Of a stretch of DNA of 64,000 nt, positions 18,519 to 27,957 are shown piece after piece. The stretch is from Prevotella sp. OH937_COT-195. Its GTDB lineage: Bacteria > Bacteroidota > Bacteroidia > Bacteroidales > Bacteroidaceae. The stretch lies in assembly GCF_003932845.1 (NCBI RefSeq), contig NZ_RQZH01000003.1, positions 62,001 to 126,000 of the forward strand, given 5' to 3'. A model generated the notes under the pieces. It searched no databases. It was not told where the DNA came from and saw only the letters and a list, made by a program, of their open reading frames with translations. Position numbers and translations under genes: made by a program. Every line of letters begins with the position of its first letter. Position 1 is the first letter of the stretch.

Positions 18519-18710
18519 CAAAAAAAGACAGAATGTTTAGGTTAGTAGTAAAATATTTAGGTTTTTAGTTATTGAATTAAGGTAAGTTTTTCATGATTGT
18601 AAAAGGTTGACAAGGGGAGTCGCGAGACTGCCTTTCGATCAGCAGAGGTTTTTTAGTTAAACATATTTTTTACGCGCCACAGTTCGATGAGAATTGCTGC
18701 GCGTTTTTTA
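18519..18710 (+). ncRNA. Candidate small RNA of about 190 nt, possibly 6S/Bacteroidales-1-like
   Basis: A canonical promoter (18482-18512) and a Rho-independent terminator (18672-18710) enclose a stretch with no credible reading frame. Its centre (about 18605-18645) is G-rich and can pair with itself, with CGCGAGACTGCC and GATCAGCAGAGG in it. The length, and the promoter plus terminator frame, fit the Bacteroidales-1 motif, which has been proposed as the 6S RNA of this order. I am matching size and architecture only, not sequence, so the family name is tentative. It is divergent from the GT operon. Confidence 0.55.
18672..18710 (+). terminator. Terminator of the candidate small RNA
   Basis: ACGCGC...GCGCGT with an inner CAGTTC/GAA..CTG stem, followed by six T residues. 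Confidence 0.75.
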
Positions 18711-18752
18711 TTTGGAAGAGAATTATATCGTAATTATATAAAAAACAAAACT

Positions 18753-18785
18753 CCGGGAAAGCAATAAAAATCTTTCCCGGAATTT
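18753..18785. terminator. Bidirectional hairpin terminator
   Basis: Perfect nine-base stem CCGGGAAAG / CTTTCCCGG, with T-rich sequence on the minus-strand exit and an AT-rich plus-strand exit. It lies between the small RNA and the gene ending at 19058. Confidence 0.65.
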
Positions 18786-18789
18786 ATTT

Positions 18790-18986
18790 AACCCAAATCG
18801 GTCATCAGACCGCATTTGCTTAGATTTGCCATTGCCGTTACGCTTCCCAACTGCTTTAGCCCGCTTGCTGACATCTGCGCAGCCGTTTCATCTCGATGTA
18901 GCCCGCTACGCCTTCGATGAAACGGCTGCACATCTGCTCAACAATCGAACAAAATCAGTTGAAGGTTCTAATGACCGATTTGGGTT
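18790..18986 (+). repeat. 197-bp element with terminal inverted repeats, copy 1
   Basis: The left end AACCCAAATCGGTCATCAGA and the right end TCTAATGACCGATTTGGGTT are inverted repeats with one mismatch in 20 bases. The centre (18879-18929) is a long hairpin: GCAGCCGTTTCA pairs with TGAAACGGCTGC, with an inner GTAGC/GCTAC stem. Copies 2 and 3 (32006, 41756) have the same length. No transposase is encoded. It lies just 3' of the T9SS cargo gene, in MITE-like fashion. Confidence 0.85.
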
Positions 18987-19057
18987 TAAAAGGTTTAATG
19001 GTTCATATAATGAATTGGGAAAAATCAAAGGCGAACCGTGAACTTCTGTTTTGGAAA

Positions 19058-20272
19058 TTATCTTTTAATGAATTTCGCTGTTTTTCCACCTATTTCGAGC
19101 ACATAAAGTCCGGCATTAAGTTTGCCGACACCGATGTTTTGGCGGACATCTGTGACTATTTCGCTGTAAATAATAACACCCGTGGCACTGAATATTGACA
19201 AACGTTTGCCAACAAGTTCGGCAGGAATATTGACCGATAGAACGTTTCCATTCACCGTAACAACTATATTTGCATCATCTGCAACGGTCGTATCGATAAC
19301 TGTGCTAATAGGTACTTCTTCATAAGTTACGACCGACTCTGTCGAAATTTCACCCGTTACTGCGTGCGTGAAATACTTTTCAATGGGCAATTCTCTGAAA
19401 AGTGTGCAGTTTACCGGGCCTAATAAAACCCAGTCTCCCTCGGCTCCCTCTAATGGCATGAAGGTCTCCGAAGCCTTCTTGGATTTGTCATAAGTGAATG
19501 ACTTCATAAAGTCTTCACGTCCAGACTCTATTATGTCACCTTCTTCATCATAAACCCAACTCCATATTATATCACCAGAGTCGGCATTGTAGGCCGAGCC
19601 ACAAATTTTGCTTATTGCCGTGCGTCGACCTTTATCGTCATAAGTAAATTCTTCATACCATATCAGTTCATTTCCCGGAAGGAACTGGCTGACTTTCGAA
19701 ACCTTTCCAATTTCATTGTATTCCACTCTGCATATACGTCCAATGTTCTCTTCCAACATCTCCAATATGTAATCATATTGGCGTATTTCTGCATTTGTCA
19801 AACGATTCTCCGAGTCATAGTTGAACAAAACTATAACATCTTCGGTGAGTACAAGATTGTCCGGATCGGGGCCATGAAGAGTGTAACGGTGGTACTCCAA
19901 AGGATATCCCTTTTCGTTTCTTACATATACCTCCTTGTGCGTTACAATTTTTTCAGTTCCGTAAGCATTAATTTCCACGTTCTCTTTTTTTACGAGATAA
20001 CCATTCTTGTCATAAGAATAATTGGAAGTAATTAAATTTTCACTGTTCTGCTCACCACTTTCTTCACGGATGAGAAGTCCGTTGTCGTCGTAGGTGTATG
20101 TCGTTTTCATCTCGTATTGAGTGTCTTTCCACGCAATTACGGATTTCATACGGTATTTGCAGACGGCAGGATCGGCTTTGAAATAATTTGGTGCCATCTT
20201 AACTTGTGCCGATGCACTGTAAAACGTTGAGAGCAATAATGCTCCAATAACAAATGGTAATTTTTTAATCAT
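19058..20272 (-). CDS. Secreted T9SS cargo protein with YD-type repeats and a C-terminal sorting domain
   Basis: 404 residues from MIKKLPFVIGALLLS, a signal peptide cleaved near SASAQ. The body has repeated Y-D-x-N/K-G segments (YDDNGLL, YDKNGYL, YDDKGRR, YDEEGD) that resemble RHS/YD or DUF3836-type repeats. The last 80 residues look like a type A T9SS sorting domain: VNGNVLSVNIPAELVGKRLS, then GVGKLNAGLYVLEIGG and a basic end KFIKR. The protein should cross the outer membrane by T9SS, whose porU and porV genes follow nearby. Its function is unknown. The upstream ATG at 20314 is not favoured because it precedes the signal peptide. The leader RNA would be about 220 bases. Confidence 0.85.
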   Translation of the reverse strand: MIKKLPFVIGALLLSTFYSASAQVKMAPNYFKADPAVCKYRMKSVIAWKDTQYEMKTTYTYDDNGLLIREESGEQNSENLITSNYSYDKNGYLVKKENVEINAYGTEKIVTHKEVYVRNEKGYPLEYHRYTLHGPDPDNLVLTEDVIVLFNYDSENRLTNAEIRQYDYILEMLEENIGRICRVEYNEIGKVSKVSQFLPGNELIWYEEFTYDDKGRRTAISKICGSAYNADSGDIIWSWVYDEEGDIIESGREDFMKSFTYDKSKKASETFMPLEGAEGDWVLLGPVNCTLFRELPIEKYFTHAVTGEISTESVVTYEEVPISTVIDTTVADDANIVVTVNGNVLSVNIPAELVGKRLSIFSATGVIIYSEIVTDVRQNIGVGKLNAGLYVLEIGGKTAKFIKR

Positions 20273-20498
20273 GTGTTTTTTATTTAATGTAAATATAAAT
20301 GTTAGTAAAAGCAAGCATGTATCTTATTCATTTCGTTACATATAAGTATCAGACTTCAGGCTGTGTTTATTTTCTTTGGTTTTTCTCGTATCCACAAGGT
20401 TGTAACACACACATTTCAAGGCATGACATTACCGTGGGCAACTTTATTTTCATTTAATTTTAAAATTAATCAATAGTTTATTTCTTAAATATTGTCGG

Positions 20499-20529
20499 CA
20501 AAGTTAAAAACAATTACAGATACCCACAA
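20499..20529 (-). promoter_or_regulatory. Promoter of the T9SS cargo gene; the rest of 20273-20762 is AT-rich with no gene seen
   Basis: Minus strand TTG (20527-20529), 20 bases, TAACTTTG (20499-20506). It predicts a 5' untranslated region of about 220 bases. Between this promoter and the ispF terminator I see no open frame or RNA I can support. Confidence 0.6.
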
Positions 20530-20762
20530 TACTAAAAAGGTAGTATATTTATTCTTGCGGCATACATACGCACTTGCAATAATTGAATAGCAAGTGTTTG
20601 ATTTATATGCTTTTACATAAACATAACAATTAATCGTTAATGACGAATAATTAATCGTTAATAGGTAGTCAGGTATTAACAATCAAACGTAATATGCGAT
20701 AACACCTGTTTAATCTTTGTCTTTATTCTTTTAATAGTATAATGTGTCATTGATTTTTCCGG

Positions 20763-20788
20763 CAAAAAAGGCAGGATTCAGACCTGCC
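20763..20788 (-). terminator. Terminator of the porU-porV-ispF operon
   Basis: Perfect six-base stem GGCAGG/CCTGCC with a seven-base loop, followed on the minus strand by TTTTTT. Confidence 0.85.
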
Positions 20789-20836
20789 ATAAACGTATTA
20801 TTTATATTCCCAATGCCGGAAAAAGGAACTTATGAG

Positions 20837-21313
20837 TTATTCCTTTTCTATCAGTACGGTGGCAAATGCCGACATACCTTCCTCGCGTCCGGTAAATCCG
20901 AGACGTTCTGTTGTCGTCGCCTTTATGGATATGTTGTCCTCGTCGGTATTCATTATTTCGGCAAGACATTTCTTCATTGCCGGCACATGCGGGTTCAGTT
21001 TCGGATGCTCTGCGCATATCGTTGCATCAAGGTTGCCAAAGCGATAGCCCTTTGTGGCAATGAGTTTCATTGTCTCGCGCAGCAATATTTTACTGTCTAT
21101 TCCGTCTGTTTCGGCAGCGGTGTCAGGCCAGTGCCAACCGATGTCGCGCATGTTGGCAGCCCCGAGCAACGCGTCACAGATTACATGTATCAGCACATCG
21201 GCATCGCTATGCCCTAATAATCCTTTACAATGTGGTATCTTTATGCCGCCAAGCCATAGGTCGCGCCCCTCAACCAAACGGTGAACATCATATCCAAAAC
21301 CAACTCGTATCAT
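20837..21313 (-). CDS. ispF: 2-C-methyl-D-erythritol 2,4-cyclodiphosphate synthase
   Basis: 158 residues from MIRVGFGYDVHRL, which carries the metal-binding D-x-H of the family. GHSDADVLIHVICDALLGAA (metal histidine and signature), DIGWHWPDTA and KATTTERLGFTGREEG complete the motif set. The enzyme makes the cyclodiphosphate of the MEP isoprenoid pathway in the cytosol; dxr of the same pathway is at 39084. It is the last gene of the porU-porV-ispF operon, an order also found in Porphyromonas gingivalis. It ends at a strong terminator. Confidence 0.95.
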   Translation of the reverse strand: MIRVGFGYDVHRLVEGRDLWLGGIKIPHCKGLLGHSDADVLIHVICDALLGAANMRDIGWHWPDTAAETDGIDSKILLRETMKLIATKGYRFGNLDATICAEHPKLNPHVPAMKKCLAEIMNTDEDNISIKATTTERLGFTGREEGMSAFATVLIEKE

Positions 21314-21326
21314 AAACAATTCAATA

Positions 21327-22505
21327 TTATCTGCGGTGGAACAAGTCTTTTATGCCGTCCATATCGAACGTTAGCGAGAAGCGCAGAGTCTGGTCGAGCG
21401 GGTTGCTTTTTGCCGTGGCAATAACATATCCGGCATCGAGTGAGAAGACACTCATGCGGAAACCGGCTCCAACGGTAAAGTACTTTCTGTTTCCCTTGTT
21501 CTCGCTCTCATGGTGGTAGCCTGCCCGTAATGAAAATTTGTCATTATAGATGTATTCCGCTCCCAAACTCCATTGTATCTCCTGCAATTCTTCGCTGATG
21601 CCGTTGGGTGCATCTCCGAAACTCTTGAATATACCGCTTATCGACGAAACATCGTAGTATTCGCGCAACACACGATCCTCGTAGTCCGACTTTGCCTCAC
21701 CGTCTTTTATCTTCGGGTATGTCGGAACGAGCAGTTTGTTTGCATCTGCGGCTATTGTGAAACGGTTATATTCGTCTATCGGCACCATAAGCGATGCTCC
21801 GAGACGCAGGTTTGTCGGTATGAACTCGCTGCGGTTGTCGTCTCCGAAGTTTATCTTCGAACCGATGTTACTTATGTTCATGCCCAAACCCAACTGACAC
21901 TCGCGCTGTCCGAGGTTGATATAGTTCTGATAATACATTGAAAGGTCTGCCGCGAATGCCGACCCGGGGGCGGTATCCTCGTTGTAATTGTATGTCAGAT
22001 CACTGTAAATCCAACGCACTCCGGCACCAAGGGAGAATGTCTCGCTTAACATTAGTGAGTATGCAACGTCGAAAGACATCTCGTAAGGGTTGATTGTAAG
22101 GTTGTTGTTAGAATTCGGTGCCGAGTCCATAATTACCTCTCCGAGCGAGAAATAACGCAGTGATGCACTTACGGCAGAATAGTCGCCGATACGATAATAT
22201 CCGGAAAGATAAGCCAAGTCCATGTCGCTTACGAGTTGTCTCAGCCAAGGAGTGTAGTTTAGCGCCACTCCCGCCCGACCTATCGTGAACGGATATTTGG
22301 CAGGGTTCCAGTATTGCGAGTTCACGTCGGGATCCGTGGCAACACCCACATCGCCCATTCCTGCGGAGCGTGCATCGGGAGCAATGCTCTGCGACGTTAC
22401 CGAGGTATTTACCGGATTGAAAAAGTTCTTCTTGTCCTGCGCTCTCAGCCCTACGGTTGCGAGCAATGTCAGCGCAATGAAAATTATCCTTGTTTTTCGG
22501 TTCAT
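21327..22505 (-). CDS. porV: T9SS outer-membrane shuttle protein PorV
   Basis: 392 residues from MNRKTRIIFIALTLLATVG with a signal peptide ending at GLRAQ. The mature start KNFFNPVNTSVTSQSIAPD, then ARSAGMGDVGVATDPDVNSQYWNPAKYPF, is diagnostic of PorV/LptO, a FadL-type beta-barrel. PorV takes substrates from the SprA translocon to the PorU sortase. The gene follows porU by about 65 bases and precedes ispF by 13. The ATG at 22523 gives a longer start, but MNRK fits the signal peptide better. Confidence 0.95.
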   Translation of the reverse strand: MNRKTRIIFIALTLLATVGLRAQDKKNFFNPVNTSVTSQSIAPDARSAGMGDVGVATDPDVNSQYWNPAKYPFTIGRAGVALNYTPWLRQLVSDMDLAYLSGYYRIGDYSAVSASLRYFSLGEVIMDSAPNSNNNLTINPYEMSFDVAYSLMLSETFSLGAGVRWIYSDLTYNYNEDTAPGSAFAADLSMYYQNYINLGQRECQLGLGMNISNIGSKINFGDDNRSEFIPTNLRLGASLMVPIDEYNRFTIAADANKLLVPTYPKIKDGEAKSDYEDRVLREYYDVSSISGIFKSFGDAPNGISEELQEIQWSLGAEYIYNDKFSLRAGYHHESENKGNRKYFTVGAGFRMSVFSLDAGYVIATAKSNPLDQTLRFSLTFDMDGIKDLFHRR

Positions 22506-22570
22506 CTTACTATGATTTTTCACGATGCACTTTTTTGTACATCATCTATATTAACTATGTTATGATGTTT

Positions 22571-25500
22571 TTATTGTGTTATCACGAGTTTCTTTGCTTT
22601 CGATACCTTGCTGCTTCCGTCGGCACTTATGCGCACACGGTACAGATATACTCCCGTCTTAAGCCGTTCGCCTCCGTCAATGGTAAGGTTCCAGTCCATG
22701 GTATATGAGCCTGCCGACGTAACCCCTTTGTCGGTATATGTCCATAGATGTCTGCCGCTTATGTCGAAAATATCGATGTTAACGTCAAGTTTGTTCCCCA
22801 TGTAGTCGTGACTTACGATGAACGTTGTTGCGTTCGATGCCGGATTTTTGGTACAGTTAATGTCGAAAAGAGTCGGTGCCAATCCGTGTACCACATTGAA
22901 TGAGAGTTCTGCAGTTGACGAATTATTCAGAATGTCCCATGCACGGAATCTCAGTTTGTGCGGTCCTTCTTTCAATTCCGGCAACGCATAGGAGGTTTTT
23001 CCCGATGTATAAGAGCCGAACTCGTACTCGAAATTGTCGTTGAGATTGAACGTTAGCGACATCTCTCCGTCTATAACGAGTTCGAGGTCGTGTCCGATGC
23101 CGTTTCCGGAGGTGTTTATCCCGTCCTTGTCCGTTATCTGTGCCACGAAAAACGGTGTGGCATTAACTTTCCCACCGTTGACGAATGCCGGCGAGTTAAG
23201 GTAGCAATATATCGACGGTCCTATCGAGTCGTTGCCCGTGGCGACGGTTTCTCCGAGCGTGAATTTATCCGTACTTCCGTTTGCCATCTCGGTTTTCTCG
23301 TTATTTACGGCATATAAATTTATCAATCCCTGTTCGTTTGTATAACTCATATCCATAGGCACGGCGAAAGAGAATGCGAACTTTCCATCTTTCACATTGT
23401 CCGAACCATTGAACAAAACTTTCTTACGGTCATAAAACTCGAATGCTTTTGAGGTATTAGGATCCTGCTGTTTGCATTTTACGAGAACCTTGCTGTCGCG
23501 CACGATGGCAGTCAGAAGTCCGTTAAAATCAGTACATTCAGCCCCCGAACGTTCAATGTGCCCTTCCACCTTTGCCACACTTCCGGCTTTCAGCTTCGGC
23601 ATTACGCCCTCTTGCAGGTCAACTCCGTTTATACGATCCACCACCGCTTTCAGTGTCGGTAGTTTCAGAGCGAGTGCCGGGTCGCCGAGCAATGAGTATT
23701 GCAATTTGTTGGCAGTTCTGTCTTTTCCGTTTGTTATAAGTTCGTTCTTTGCCAGCCGTTGCGCCTCTCCGAGTGTGTTCGGTCTGCCGTCTGTGTATCC
23801 GAGTGCATATTTCAAGAAGGCAAGGTTTATCACCTTATTGCGTGTAACGAACACCGTCCGGGTTGTTCCGTAGAACGCCACGGCACCTCCCTTTGGGGCA
23901 AATATTGATGCCTCACCGATATTTTCCTCCACACCATCGAAAGGGGCTACGTCACATGATGCCGTGATCCAAAGCGGCAGGTTGTGACATTCGGTTTCCT
24001 TAAAATCCTTGAGTCTTATAACACCCTCGTGACTCAACTGCCATGCGCTTCCGTGACCGCAGTAATCCATTACCAATGCTCCACGCTTCTGCTGCTGCAA
24101 TATGTCTGCCGTTGCTCCCGGGAAAGTATTTCCCGTAGAACTGCTTTGCACCTGATAGGCATCCAGCATCACACGTTGCACCACCATTCCCGGCTGTTGA
24201 GCCTCGGTTTGTAGTGCCGCATCTTCCGAATCTTCCATGTGAATATTACCGTTTCCGTCGTCTCCCATGAACATTACCACGTTCTGCCACGCCCCGGCAT
24301 TGACATTATTGATGTAGTTGATGGTTTTATCCACCATTATTTTTGCTTCGATTTCATTCCGTGCCGGAATACGTCCCACGGCAATATCGTGCAGATCCTG
24401 TTTGAGCAGATCTGCCCCCTCACCATCGTCGAGTACGCAGAAGAAACCGTCGTCTATGTAACATTCGGTATGGCTGAACGAGTTTTCGCTCTCGTAACAC
24501 AACAGGAAATCGTTCACGGAATAGTTCCTGAAATCGCTTATTCTCATCCTGTTGTCCCATGCACAGTCTCCGAACAGTATCAAATATCTCGGCATGTCTG
24601 CCTCGTTTTCCGCTCTGTCGTACAGCATTTTCAGGTATCTGCGATACGCATTTGCATCCGGTGTTCCCGATGCGAACTCGTTGTACAGTTCGTCTGCCGG
24701 CACAACTTTCACTTTCATATTGTCGTATTTCTCATGGAAAGTGGCAAGACGAAGTGCTTGTTCCGTAAGTTTTCCAGATGTGGGAACTATTATTACCATG
24801 TTTATGTTGCGGTCGGCATGCAGGTTTTGGTTTGTTATGTTGTGCACATATTCTGCCTGTGGGAATGCCGCCGAGGCAATATCCGGTTCCGGTGCGGGGT
24901 CGTCCGTGTGTAATGAAATATAGTCGAGACGTGCCGGACCGCCGTCTTTCACAATAATCTTTACTTTGTTCTCGTCCTGCAATCCGTCTATATTAAATTC
25001 TGCTTCGGTGGCATGTCCCACTTCATAAATAATCGGTCGCACACCAATACTTCCCACAGTCTTGCCGTTTATCTCAATATCCACATTTGTTTTCTTCCCT
25101 GCCGAAACTACCACTTTTATATTTCCCCTTTCCGATTTCCCTTTCCTTGCAATGGTGTAGGTTTTGTCATCACCGGCATTTATCGGAGAGTTCTCATACA
25201 GGTTGCGTCCTCCGTGGAACCATGCGTAGTTGTCTATCTCGTGAAGACTGTTGTAGTCGTCCGGCTTAGGGTAATTCTCTTTCATGAATTCTTCTGCCGA
25301 GACACTCATCGGTGCATCTTCCGACTGCGTTATAAGGTAATATCCGTAGTCGGAGTAGGGATTGCGCACACGTTTTTTTCCGTCCTCCCAACTTACCGGT
25401 CCTTGTGCATAGAACAATCGGCGACCGTTTACCGTACATGTTGGTACTTCCTTCAGGTCATCGAGAGCCACGAGTTCATCGCCCACGAGTTTTTCGTTCT

Positions 25501-26140
25501 GCAATGCACCTCCATACCCGTAGATTTTCACTCGTTCGGGGTTGGAGAAACCTGCACGTTTTATCACTTCATTGGTAAGTTGATGAATGCCGCTTCCGGA
25601 CACCCTTATCTTTGCCCATCGTCCTGTTGCGAGCAGCGATTTTTCTGCATATCTCTCTGCTTTTGGCACAGCGGCTTTTGCCATTATGTGTCTCACATCG
25701 TTCTTTGCGACACTTGCTTTCACGCGCAACATGAAACTTACAACCTTCCGATACTTGCCGTCGCGATACACGATGGGCGTAAATCCTGCCTTAAGTATTC
25801 CTTTTTTGCGTTCCGTAACCACGCTGCTGATAATCTCGGGCATTGCCGGCGGCAGTTCGTCGTCAATGAGTTTGTATGCCTCTATGTCTTTCTCCGACAT
25901 GTCGTAAAACTCCGGATAAACAATTTCCACCGTATATACAGAGTCAACATAGTTGTCGCCCAAACGTTGACTGTAACCGAAATACGGCAGCACGGAGTCT
26001 ATCTTCACCTCGTCGGCGGTAAGATTGAAGAAACGTGTCTGTGCCGATACCGGCATATACGAAAGCAAAAGAAGCAGCAACAGCCCCGCTCCCGACACTT
26101 TACATTTATAAGATAATGTTATATTCCGTATGCTCATCAT
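22571..26140 (-). CDS. porU: T9SS sortase PorU (C25 cysteine peptidase fold)
   Basis: 1189 residues with a signal peptide ending near PVSAQ. The C25 (gingipain-like) domain occupies about residues 440-800. The catalytic histidine is in DYCGHGSAW (about 693) and the cysteine in WITASCDVAPFDG (about 728). The C-terminus (GERLKTGVYLYRVRISADG, ending KLVITQ) is the conserved retained sorting-type domain. PorU removes cargo C-terminal domains at the cell surface and attaches them to A-LPS. It is preceded by an FAH-family gene (12-base gap) and followed by porV and ispF, all one strand. The large plus-strand frames across it are shadows. Confidence 0.95.
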   Translation of the reverse strand: MMSIRNITLSYKCKVSGAGLLLLLLLSYMPVSAQTRFFNLTADEVKIDSVLPYFGYSQRLGDNYVDSVYTVEIVYPEFYDMSEKDIEAYKLIDDELPPAMPEIISSVVTERKKGILKAGFTPIVYRDGKYRKVVSFMLRVKASVAKNDVRHIMAKAAVPKAERYAEKSLLATGRWAKIRVSGSGIHQLTNEVIKRAGFSNPERVKIYGYGGALQNEKLVGDELVALDDLKEVPTCTVNGRRLFYAQGPVSWEDGKKRVRNPYSDYGYYLITQSEDAPMSVSAEEFMKENYPKPDDYNSLHEIDNYAWFHGGRNLYENSPINAGDDKTYTIARKGKSERGNIKVVVSAGKKTNVDIEINGKTVGSIGVRPIIYEVGHATEAEFNIDGLQDENKVKIIVKDGGPARLDYISLHTDDPAPEPDIASAAFPQAEYVHNITNQNLHADRNINMVIIVPTSGKLTEQALRLATFHEKYDNMKVKVVPADELYNEFASGTPDANAYRRYLKMLYDRAENEADMPRYLILFGDCAWDNRMRISDFRNYSVNDFLLCYESENSFSHTECYIDDGFFCVLDDGEGADLLKQDLHDIAVGRIPARNEIEAKIMVDKTINYINNVNAGAWQNVVMFMGDDGNGNIHMEDSEDAALQTEAQQPGMVVQRVMLDAYQVQSSSTGNTFPGATADILQQQKRGALVMDYCGHGSAWQLSHEGVIRLKDFKETECHNLPLWITASCDVAPFDGVEENIGEASIFAPKGGAVAFYGTTRTVFVTRNKVINLAFLKYALGYTDGRPNTLGEAQRLAKNELITNGKDRTANKLQYSLLGDPALALKLPTLKAVVDRINGVDLQEGVMPKLKAGSVAKVEGHIERSGAECTDFNGLLTAIVRDSKVLVKCKQQDPNTSKAFEFYDRKKVLFNGSDNVKDGKFAFSFAVPMDMSYTNEQGLINLYAVNNEKTEMANGSTDKFTLGETVATGNDSIGPSIYCYLNSPAFVNGGKVNATPFFVAQITDKDGINTSGNGIGHDLELVIDGEMSLTFNLNDNFEYEFGSYTSGKTSYALPELKEGPHKLRFRAWDILNNSSTAELSFNVVHGLAPTLFDINCTKNPASNATTFIVSHDYMGNKLDVNIDIFDISGRHLWTYTDKGVTSAGSYTMDWNLTIDGGERLKTGVYLYRVRISADGSSKVSKAKKLVITQ

Positions 26141-26152
26141 ATCAAATATTTA

Positions 26153-26770
26153 TCACTTCACGTTGAACTCGAGTACTTTTCTTTCCTCGATATAGCCGGT
26201 AATATGGTCGTCGATACTTACCGATCCCACTCCCGCGGGAGTGCCTGTATAAATCATGTCGCCGGTTTTCAGTGTAAAAAAACTACTTATAAAACTTACG
26301 ATCCGGTCAATCTTAAATATCATATCGCCGGAAAATCCTTGTTGAACGGTCGTCCCATTAATGTCGAGACGAAAGTGCAGAGCCTGCACGTCAAGGAATT
26401 TTTCCTTGTCAACCCACTCCCCTATCGTTGCCGCACCGTCGAAACCTTTGCACAATTCCCATGGTTTGCCGGCGGCACGCAACCGTTGCTGTAGGTCTCG
26501 GGCGGTAAAGTCGACACCTACTGTTACCGCATCATAGTATCGGTGGGCAAAACGTTCCGGAATGCCTTTGCCAAGACGGCATATTCTAACCACCAACTCT
26601 GCCTCGTAATCCACTCTTCCGAGGTGGTTCGGCACGAAAAACGGCTTGCCGTCTTTCAGCAATGCCGAGTCTGCTTTGGTAAAAACCACCGGCTCTTCAG
26701 GTATATATAACGCGCCATCGAGTTCTTTATTGTGCTGCGCGTAGTTCATTCCTATTGCAAAAATCTTCAT
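26153..26770 (-). CDS. Fumarylacetoacetate hydrolase (FAH) family protein
   Basis: 205 residues. The motifs DYEAELVVRICRLGK (metal-binding glutamate), VTVGVDFTARDLQQ, KGFDGAATIG and MIYTGTPAGVG are those of the FAH-fold YcgM/FAHD1-type proteins, which act as oxaloacetate decarboxylase, acylpyruvase or tautomerase. It is the first gene of the operon that continues with porU, porV and ispF. The link to secretion is positional only. A -7 element (TATCTTTG, 26825-26832) lies upstream and overlaps the tsf terminator region. Confidence 0.9.
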   Translation of the reverse strand: MKIFAIGMNYAQHNKELDGALYIPEEPVVFTKADSALLKDGKPFFVPNHLGRVDYEAELVVRICRLGKGIPERFAHRYYDAVTVGVDFTARDLQQRLRAAGKPWELCKGFDGAATIGEWVDKEKFLDVQALHFRLDINGTTVQQGFSGDMIFKIDRIVSFISSFFTLKTGDMIYTGTPAGVGSVSIDDHITGYIEERKVLEFNVK

Positions 26771-26828
26771 TTTGTCAGAGATTAGTCATATGATAACAAT
26801 AATTAATTTTTCACCCGTTAATTGCAAA

Positions 26829-26876
26829 GATATAAATAAATCCCGAAATGCATGTTGCATTCCGGGATTTATTTTT
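26829..26876. terminator. Long hairpin terminator between tsf and the FAH-porU operon
   Basis: AAATAAATCCCG-AATGCA pairs with TGCATTCCGGGATTTATTT, giving a stem of about 18 bp with one bulge and T-rich exits on both strands. It ends the ribosomal rplM-tsf run on the minus strand. Confidence 0.8.
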
Positions 26877-26894
26877 AAGTGTGTCTTTTTATCA

Positions 26895-27893
26895 TCAATC
26901 TGCAACGAGCGTGAAACGTTTGAATGCAACGACTTTCAGTTCTTTGTCCTGTGCGGCAAGCCACTGTGCTACGGTAGCCTTGTCGCCGTCTCCGAATTGG
27001 AACTCTTGGTCCACGAGACAATTCTCTTTGAGGAATTTTGCCACGCGTCCCTTTGCGATGTTTTCTATCATCTGTGCAGGCAGGTTGGCGGCTTTCTCTG
27101 CAGCCGTCTTCTCGCGTATTTCCTTTGCCTTGTCAGCCTCTTCGCGTGTGAGCCATCCCTTGTTGATGTTCGACTCGATGTGGTCGTCGCTATCCACGAG
27201 GTTCGGGTTTATGCCGGCTTTCTTTATGGCAGCCACGACGGCTTTCTCCACCTGCTCTTCCTTAGTCTTCTCAACCGCAACTTTGTACTCCTCGTCTATC
27301 ATGCTCTGCGGAACGTTAGCCTCGTCGAGAGCCACCGGTTTCATAGCAGCCACCTGCATTGCCACCTTGTGACCTGCTTCGGCGGCAGGTTTGTTGGTCT
27401 GTACAATCGTGCAGAGAGTGTGTTTGCCCATGTGGTCATACACCTCGATGTTTTCTCCTTCGATTACGAGGTATCCGTCGAGTTCCATCTTCTCACCGGT
27501 AATACCCGAACGCTGTGTCACCGCGTCCTCGGCCTTTTGTCCGTCGGCGAGAACGAGAGCCTTTACCTCGTCAAGAGTTTTAGCCTTCGCTGCTATGGCG
27601 GCATCGAGTATCGACTGTGTGAGAGCGATGAAATCGGCACCGTTTGCCACAAAGTCGGTTTCGCACTTTAAAGCCAATGTCGCGGCAAAGCCGTCAACAC
27701 TCTTCACGAGTACGCATCCGTTCGATGTCTCGCGGTCGCTACGCTTTGCGGCAATAGCCAATCCGCGCTCGCGCAGCAAGTCTTTTGCCTTGTCGAAATC
27801 GCCCTCGGCCTCGGTCAGAGCTTTCTTCACGTCTGCCAGACCGGCACCGGTCATGGCGCGCAGTTTCTTTATGTCGTCTATTGAAATAGCCAT
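26895..27893 (-). CDS. tsf: Elongation factor Ts
   Basis: 332 residues, the usual length in Bacteroidales. The N-terminal domain has the expected block IKKLRAMTGAGLADVKKAL and then DFDKAKDLLRERG. TDFVAN in the core follows the family pattern. The protein exchanges GDP for GTP on EF-Tu. It lies 64 bases downstream of rpsB, and the order rplM-rpsI-rpsB-tsf is conserved. It ends before the long hairpin at 26829-26876. Confidence 0.96.
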   Translation of the reverse strand: MAISIDDIKKLRAMTGAGLADVKKALTEAEGDFDKAKDLLRERGLAIAAKRSDRETSNGCVLVKSVDGFAATLALKCETDFVANGADFIALTQSILDAAIAAKAKTLDEVKALVLADGQKAEDAVTQRSGITGEKMELDGYLVIEGENIEVYDHMGKHTLCTIVQTNKPAAEAGHKVAMQVAAMKPVALDEANVPQSMIDEEYKVAVEKTKEEQVEKAVVAAIKKAGINPNLVDSDDHIESNINKGWLTREEADKAKEIREKTAAEKAANLPAQMIENIAKGRVAKFLKENCLVDQEFQFGDGDKATVAQWLAAQDKELKVVAFKRFTLVAD

Positions 27894-27957
27894 TTCTTAT
27901 ATACGTTAAATGTTAAAATTTTAATATTAAAAGTTCCTTTGCAAGGATGCGGACGTT

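Noticed and set aside
18826..19041. Protein-like frame with ...LLNNRTKSVE...NDRFGFK, also at 31988-32218 and in the reverse direction in copy 3
   Set aside because: It lies inside the 197-bp inverted-repeat element. The shared NDRFGFK ending comes from the terminal repeat, copy 3 keeps hairpin pairing and not the protein, and there is no ribosome-binding or codon signal.
25013..26116. Long plus-strand frame of 367 codons across porU, and similar long frames opposite licD, rpsB and the GTPases
   Set aside because: They are shadows of well-supported genes on the other strand and encode no recognisable domain.
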